Assembly: GCA_913048545.1 (NCBI GenBank)
Contig: CAJWWH010000024.1
Location: 1-18,712 of the forward strand
Source of the DNA: an uncultured Opitutia bacterium
GTDB lineage: Bacteria; Verrucomicrobiota; Verrucomicrobiae; Opitutales; MB11C04
Direction: 5' to 3'
Length of the DNA: 18,712 bases
Shown: positions 14,195 through 18,712 of the stretch, one piece after another
How the letters are laid out: every line of letters starts with the position of its first letter
How positions within the stretch are numbered: position 1 is the first letter of the stretch
Position numbers and translations under genes: made by a program
The notes under the pieces: model-generated
Seen by the model: the letters and a program-made list of their open reading frames with translations, nothing else
Told to the model about the DNA's origin: nothing
Database searches by the model: none

Positions 14195-16462
14195 ATGAGT
14201 TTCTTGCAGATTGTACATTTTCTGATTATGCGGCCTTCGCTGTTTTGTCTGCTTACACTTGTGCCATTGTATGGAATGGACTCTGCTGAATCGAATTCGA
14301 CCAAGCTGTCCGACCTTCAGCTCGCCAGACGGGATGCGGAGGACTTTGAAAAACTCGCCGCTCTCGTCAAGCCCTCCATTGTGGTTGTGGAAAGCGTCGA
14401 CCGTGTCGGTCGGGAGGGTGGACGTGGGACCGGATTCGTGCTCCGGGCAGACGGTATAATCGCAACCAATTTTCATGTAATTGGGGAGCACCGGGAATTT
14501 AAGATACGCATGGCGGATGGAAAATTCTACGAACCTCAGGCAATCCTCGCTGTGGACCGGGAAAATGATCTCGCATTGGTCAAGATTGATGCCCGGGACT
14601 TACCCGTTCTACAGCTTGGAGATTCCGATAAAATTTCGCCCGGACAATCCATTTTCGCTGTGGGCAATCCATTGGGATACAGCCACAGCGTCAGTCGCGG
14701 CGTAGTTGCTGCCATTCGCGAATTGGAATGGGGGGACGGACGACCTCTCGTACAGGTCGCCATTCCAATCGAGCCCGGAAGTAGTGGCAGTCCCACATTT
14801 GATTTAGACGGAAATGTGATCGCCATACTTGCCATCAAGTCAGGAGGGGCGATGGGTTTTGGCATACCGGTCAACGCCCTCAAAGGTTTGCTCATAAAAC
14901 AAAACCCGGTACCGATGGAAAAATGGCTCACCATTGGAGCTCTCGATGAATTGGAATGGGAATCCATTATGGGGGGTAACTGGAGGCAGCGGGCCGGGAT
15001 CATTTCCGCGGCGGGGTTGGGCTCCGGGTTTGGCGGAAGAATGCTTTGCCTCTCGAAACAAATTCCTCATGATCTCCCTTATGAACTGGAGGTTGAAGTT
15101 CGTCTCGACGATGAAAGCGGGGCGGCTGGTCTGGTTTTTCATGGGGACGATCGGAACAAGCATTATGGATTCTATCCCACCAATGGTACCCTGCGTTTAA
15201 CCTGTTTTAAAGGGGCAAATGTATTTTCATGGTCCATCCTAAGCACGGTTGAAACTTCCGCTTATCGTCCCGATCAATGGAACCGGCTTCGTGTAAAGCT
15301 TGGCGAAAAGGGCAAAATCATGTGCTTTGTCAACGACCAGCTCGTTATAGAATTGGTCGATAAGGAATTCAGTGAAGGAAGAATTGGACTGTGTAAATTC
15401 CGTGCCCCGACTGCGGAATTCAGGAATTTCCGACACGCCAAACGCTTTCCCTCCTCAACTATTCTTCCCAAGATCCGAACAAGGATCCAAAAAATTGCCC
15501 GGTCACTCGCCAAAAAAGATCAGCTTTCCCAAGAGGAATTCAAACAGCTGAGTGAACTCGGTCCTGCCGTCCCCCAGGCCCTGCTTGATTATGCCACCGA
15601 TATCCAAAAACAGGCAATGCGAGTCAAATTGCTTTCCAAGGAAGTTAAAAACAGATTTGCCATCGCAGAGCTCGCCCAATCCCTTGCCCACGAAGAGGAG
15701 GAATCGGTTGATCTGTTGCGCTCTGCCCTCCTCATTGCCCGGCTGGACAATCAGGATTTTGAACTCGAAAATTATCTCAAAAAAGCCGAAAAAATTGCCC
15801 GCCAAATCTCTTCTCATTTTCCCGAAAAAGCGTCCGGAGAGGAAAAATTGAGGATCCTGGTCTTTCAACTTTTTAATGAAATGGGATATCATGGAAGTAC
15901 TCTTGATTACAATCATCCATCCAATAGTTATATGAATGAAGTAATGGATGACCGTGAAGGCCTGCCCATCACTCTTTCGGTTCTTTTTATCGAACTCGCC
16001 AACCGCCTCGAATTACCGGTCAGCGGACTGGGTTTACCCGGTCACTTCCTCGCTATGTACAAAGATGATTCCGAACCCGTTTCACAGGAAATCATTATCG
16101 ATCCATTCGGTGGAAAGATTGTCTCGCGCAGTGAGGCCTCCGGTATTGTCGGTCTTCGTCTGACTGATGAGGACTTTATTCCCTCAACCAAGCGGGACAT
16201 TATCACCCGCATGCTGCGTAATCTGATACAGTCAACCGAAAGCCCGGAACGTTCAACTTCTCCCCTTCTCTACATTGATGCCATTCTCGCCATCGATCCG
16301 GGGGACAGTTACACCCGGGCATTACGGGCAATGATTTACTACCGTGAGGCACAATTTGATAAAGCGCTTGAGGATATTGAAAATCTGATTTCGGGAAACC
16401 CGGACGGTCCCGAATTCGCTCCACTTGTGGAAATCAGAAACCGGCTGATTGAAAAAAATTAA
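14195..16462 (+). CDS. Fusion: trypsin-like (HtrA-type) serine protease, lectin/DUF1080-like domain, SirB1-type Transglut_core2 domain and TPR
   Basis: This 755-residue protein has a hydrophobic N-terminus (signal peptide, ending near 27). The S1C/HtrA-like protease spans about 50-235, with His94 in TNFHVI, Asp125 in ENDLALVKI and Ser197 in EPGSSGSP; no PDZ domain follows. Residues 250-415 resemble a concanavalin-like or DUF1080 beta-sandwich (YELEVEVRLDDESGAAGLVF, then WNRLRVKLG). Residues 430-755 match SirB1: FNEMGYHGSTLDYNHPSNSY, then GLPITLSVLFIELANRLELP, GLPGHF and IIDPFGG, and a TPR-like end. Aligned by eye to transglutaminases, the active-site Cys is replaced while His616 and Asp636 remain. 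The function is inferred to be surface proteolysis with a binding or scaffold role for the C-terminal part. The start at 14195 has GAGAG four bases upstream; the ATG at 14228 lacks one. It is transcribed away from the transglutaminase gene. Confidence 0.82.
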   Translation: MSFLQIVHFLIMRPSLFCLLTLVPLYGMDSAESNSTKLSDLQLARRDAEDFEKLAALVKPSIVVVESVDRVGREGGRGTGFVLRADGIIATNFHVIGEHREFKIRMADGKFYEPQAILAVDRENDLALVKIDARDLPVLQLGDSDKISPGQSIFAVGNPLGYSHSVSRGVVAAIRELEWGDGRPLVQVAIPIEPGSSGSPTFDLDGNVIAILAIKSGGAMGFGIPVNALKGLLIKQNPVPMEKWLTIGALDELEWESIMGGNWRQRAGIISAAGLGSGFGGRMLCLSKQIPHDLPYELEVEVRLDDESGAAGLVFHGDDRNKHYGFYPTNGTLRLTCFKGANVFSWSILSTVETSAYRPDQWNRLRVKLGEKGKIMCFVNDQLVIELVDKEFSEGRIGLCKFRAPTAEFRNFRHAKRFPSSTILPKIRTRIQKIARSLAKKDQLSQEEFKQLSELGPAVPQALLDYATDIQKQAMRVKLLSKEVKNRFAIAELAQSLAHEEEESVDLLRSALLIARLDNQDFELENYLKKAEKIARQISSHFPEKASGEEKLRILVFQLFNEMGYHGSTLDYNHPSNSYMNEVMDDREGLPITLSVLFIELANRLELPVSGLGLPGHFLAMYKDDSEPVSQEIIIDPFGGKIVSRSEASGIVGLRLTDEDFIPSTKRDIITRMLRNLIQSTESPERSTSPLLYIDAILAIDPGDSYTRALRAMIYYREAQFDKALEDIENLISGNPDGPEFAPLVEIRNRLIEKN

Positions 16463-16478
16463 CCGGGTCGATTTTCCC

Positions 16479-17057
16479 TCATTCCACATCGTCCCCGCTC
16501 CATTGCGTCTCCCCGGTCTTTCCATCCGGTCCCATCGAAAACAGCCGATAGCCCGGGGATTCGTCTTCCCTTGGATATTCATAGACATACTCACTCCCCC
16601 AAGGATCAATAAATGCAACATCCTTTCCCAGTGTCTCAGAAAGCCACTGCATAAGAGAGTCCCCTTCGTTATGCTCGACCTCGGGTATCTGTGTGCGGTC
16701 ATAGGAATTAAGGTCATACCCAAAGAGGTGAGTTGAAATGGTGGCCGGATACGGAGGCATTTCCAGCGTTCCTTTTTCATTATGAAATCCGGCAAGGGAT
16801 AGAAACAGGCATTCTCCAGGCGTGCAGACTTTTTGCGGACAGGTGGGATATCCCTGAAAGGAACGACGATAAGTTTCAATCGAAACCCGAAGTGCTTCCA
16901 ATTCCACACCCGCCTGTTTATGAGCCTGTTTATCAAGCACATAAAAGTAGCCCCTGAACATCACTCCCAGTAGAACCCCCACGATGGCCAGAACCACTAA
17001 CAGTTCAACCAGAGTAAACCCACGCAATTTTGTTTTTATACCAGTGCCTTCCCCCAC
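16479..17057 (-). CDS. Type II secretion/type IV pilin-like pseudopilin (GspG-like)
   Basis: The 192-residue product has a class III prepilin leader: basic KTKLRG, cleavage between Gly13 and Phe14, then FTLVELLVVLAIVGVLLGVM with Glu18 at position +5. The helix continues through KQAGVELEALRVSIETYRRS, and the C-terminus has the GPDGKTG signature seen in GspG-type major pseudopilins. Three Cys (73, 78, 83) follow the helix and may form a disulphide. It would be processed by a prepilin peptidase and assemble into a short pseudopilus; no assembly ATPase is in the window. The start is a GTG at 17057 with poor Shine-Dalgarno, lying 22 nt inside the preceding TPR gene. It converges with the trypsin-fusion gene, with 16 bp between stops. 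Confidence 0.85.
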   Translation of the reverse strand: MGEGTGIKTKLRGFTLVELLVVLAIVGVLLGVMFRGYFYVLDKQAHKQAGVELEALRVSIETYRRSFQGYPTCPQKVCTPGECLFLSLAGFHNEKGTLEMPPYPATISTHLFGYDLNSYDRTQIPEVEHNEGDSLMQWLSETLGKDVAFIDPWGSEYVYEYPREDESPGYRLFSMGPDGKTGETQWSGDDVE

Positions 17058-17584
17058 CCCAACTTAAGCAGGGCTTCCCGCACTTCCAGAAGGTCTTCAT
17101 CTTCCAATGCCATTAATTTGAATTTCTCGTCTCTTCTTACCGCCTCTTTCAAAAAGTCCAGGCACTCGCCCGGACTCTTCAACACGCAGGCATAACAGGC
17201 CAGATTAAATCGGATCAGACCGTCGTCGTAATGCAGAGCCAGTCCCTCAAGAAGAATCGAACGGGCTTCAGTGATTGATTCGCAACGCCTGGTCGCATAT
17301 GCGTCCGCAATCCACCAGTCCACTTCCTCGGGAAATTCATAGCGCAATCCACGGGCAGATTTTTGGGCATCCTCCCAGTTCTCCAAATCTTGATGAATGG
17401 AGAGAAAAAACACCTTTGCTCTTTTTTCCCAGGGTTCCCTGCTGGGTAATGCCCTTAGTTCCTTTTTTGCATCCTCATACATTTCCATGGTGAGATAGCC
17501 CTGTGCCCGTTGCCAATGAACTTCGGGTTTGTGGATATGGGGAGGCAGGTCGTCCGTTGTGCTCACGAATATCTTCTTAGCCAT
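17036..17584 (-). CDS. TPR-repeat protein of unknown role
   Basis: From the ATG at 17584 this is a 182-residue, mostly helical protein with no signal peptide or membrane segment. TPR-like units are visible as WQRAQGYLTMEMYEDAKKEL, then WWIADAYATRRCESITEARS and RFNLACYACVLKSPGECLDF, so it is probably a cytoplasmic protein-interaction module. A longer frame opens at a TTG (17614), but no ribosome-binding site supports it. The gene lies 46 bp after the flagellin stop and overlaps the pseudopilin gene by 22 nt, so it is likely co-transcribed with both. It might be a flagellar or secretion chaperone or regulator by position, but the sequence shows no specific family. Confidence 0.75.
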   Translation of the reverse strand: MAKKIFVSTTDDLPPHIHKPEVHWQRAQGYLTMEMYEDAKKELRALPSREPWEKRAKVFFLSIHQDLENWEDAQKSARGLRYEFPEEVDWWIADAYATRRCESITEARSILLEGLALHYDDGLIRFNLACYACVLKSPGECLDFLKEAVRRDEKFKLMALEDEDLLEVREALLKLGWGKALV

Positions 17585-17630
17585 ACGAACCGTTTTCCGC
17601 AAGCGACAATGCAATTTGGGGAGACTTGTA

Positions 17631-18712
17631 TTAGAGCAAAGTACTAAGAATATTCTCGCTCAAAGAAAATGCCTGAGCCATCAGTGCCTGCGAACTTTGC
17701 AAACGGATTTGCTGCTTGGCCAGCTCGGTTGATTCAGTCGCCATTACATCACTGGTCAGCCGGGAAATCCCCGCCTCACTCAGGTATACCTGATTGTTCA
17801 ATCGCTCCCCCGCGATGTCCAACTCCGATAAATTTGCCCCCAGTGTCGCCAACTGGGCACCAATCCCCTCAATCTCCTTGGCCAGACTGGAAACCGCACT
17901 CGCCGCGTCATTCGCCGTGGCGATGGATACATTTTGCAATAATCCCAATCCGACAGGATCTAATGTGACTGAACCCGTAGAAGCATCCCCGACATCAACA
18001 TAATTGGAGGGGGTGGTGGGTGTGGAATAGGCTGCCCTTATTTGAAATATTGAGTCGGCCTCGACTCGAAGAGTTAACTTCGTAGTTTCTCCAGTCGCTT
18101 GACCTGTGTTAATTTGTCCCTGATTGGTGAACTTAGTCCCCAAATAAGATTGTATTCCCGTTGCAGAACCATCATCGCTTAAACCAAGATTGGATAGGTA
18201 TTTGTTTTTATTATCGTATGCTCCATTATCAGTAGGCGGAGCAATGTCATCCGAATCATCCGATATTAATGTTTCCGGATTGATTTTGCCGATGGTTCCG
18301 TTATTTCCACGAACATCCTGACCATCTCCACGGCTCTGCGGTGTAAAAGTAAAAGTTGTGACGGAGCCCGGTGCGAAATTGATGTCAAAACGATCAAAGT
18401 CCCATGTATAGGCAGTACCTTTGGTATCCCATTTACTGACTGTGTCAAAAATAGTCGCACTACCTTGCTTGAGAATATACCTCTCACCGTTTCCACCGCC
18501 ATTTACTTCCATTTTAAAATCACCGCTATTAAAAAGAACATCCTTCTCAAATTCGTAATAGGTATCGTAATCAGAGTTTCCACTAATATTTCCCACCGTT
18601 AGACCAATACTCGGATCAGTAACTGAAGATTCGGTAAAACCCTCACCGAAATTAATATTCTCTTTCACAAATGCCGCGATATCGTCAAAAAGCACTTTTC
18701 CTTGATAGGTTT
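17631..18712 (-). CDS. Flagellin, C-terminal part (partial, 5' end beyond right edge)
   Basis: The frame is open through the right edge (TYQGKVLFDD at the edge), so the N-terminal D0/D1 helix is missing and the start cannot be seen. The last 100 or so residues are a typical flagellin C-terminal D1/D0 coiled coil: ANDAASAVSSLAKEIEGIGA, then LNNQVYLSEAGISRLTSDVM and AKQQIRLQSSQALMAQAFSL, ending NILSTLL. Between the two lies a variable region of about 240 residues rich in Asp, Gly, Asn, Thr and Ser, as in the surface-exposed domains of other flagellins. It forms the flagellar filament after export by the flagellar type III apparatus. About 360 residues are present. A TPR gene and a pseudopilin gene follow. 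Confidence 0.9.
   Translation of the reverse strand, partial: TYQGKVLFDDIAAFVKENINFGEGFTESSVTDPSIGLTVGNISGNSDYDTYYEFEKDVLFNSGDFKMEVNGGGNGERYILKQGSATIFDTVSKWDTKGTAYTWDFDRFDINFAPGSVTTFTFTPQSRGDGQDVRGNNGTIGKINPETLISDDSDDIAPPTDNGAYDNKNKYLSNLGLSDDGSATGIQSYLGTKFTNQGQINTGQATGETTKLTLRVEADSIFQIRAAYSTPTTPSNYVDVGDASTGSVTLDPVGLGLLQNVSIATANDAASAVSSLAKEIEGIGAQLATLGANLSELDIAGERLNNQVYLSEAGISRLTSDVMATESTELAKQQIRLQSSQALMAQAFSLSENILSTLL

Overview
The window looks like a chromosomal segment from a Gram-negative, flagellated member of the PVC group, most likely Verrucomicrobiota. This is inferred from gene content, not from a marker gene. The pointers are a DUF1501 / PPC-domain / PSCyt1-DUF1549-DUF1553 / cytochrome-WD40 cluster, which is characteristic of Planctomycetes and Verrucomicrobia, an SHD1-like domain on a secreted transglutaminase, and a secretin, a pseudopilin and a flagellin. 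Base composition is moderate. Several starts have little or no Shine-Dalgarno sequence. No tRNA, rRNA, CRISPR array or insertion sequence was seen.

Left part (1-2292, minus strand). Three tightly overlapping genes run leftward: a small ribbon-helix-helix protein, an MscS-type channel with a C-terminal cyclic-nucleotide-binding domain, and the 5' part of a secretin-like protein that leaves the window at base 1. The AT-rich gap 2293-2482 carries a perfect inverted repeat and related half-sites that could be an operator.

Centre left (2483-12109, plus strand). Four large exported proteins form a probable operon: a Tat-type DUF1501 protein of the alkaline-phosphatase/sulfatase fold, a two-PPC-domain surface protein, a protein with PSCyt1, Big and DUF1549/DUF1553 domains and three haem-type motifs, and a cytochrome-WD40 protein with a coiled-coil tail of about 490 residues. 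They probably form a cell-envelope redox or hydrolytic assembly of unknown substrate.

Centre right (12110-16462). Two divergent genes both encode transglutaminase-fold proteins. One is secreted, with an SHD1-like domain and an intact Cys-His-Asp triad. The other is an unusual fusion of a trypsin-like protease, a lectin-like domain and a SirB1/Transglut_core2 domain that lacks the catalytic Cys.

Right part (16479-18712, minus strand). A flagellin, entering from the right edge without its N-terminus, is followed by a TPR protein and a type II secretion-like pseudopilin whose start overlaps the TPR gene.

The main candidates for something undescribed are the protease-lectin-pseudotransglutaminase fusion next to an active-looking transglutaminase, and the four-gene envelope cytochrome operon.
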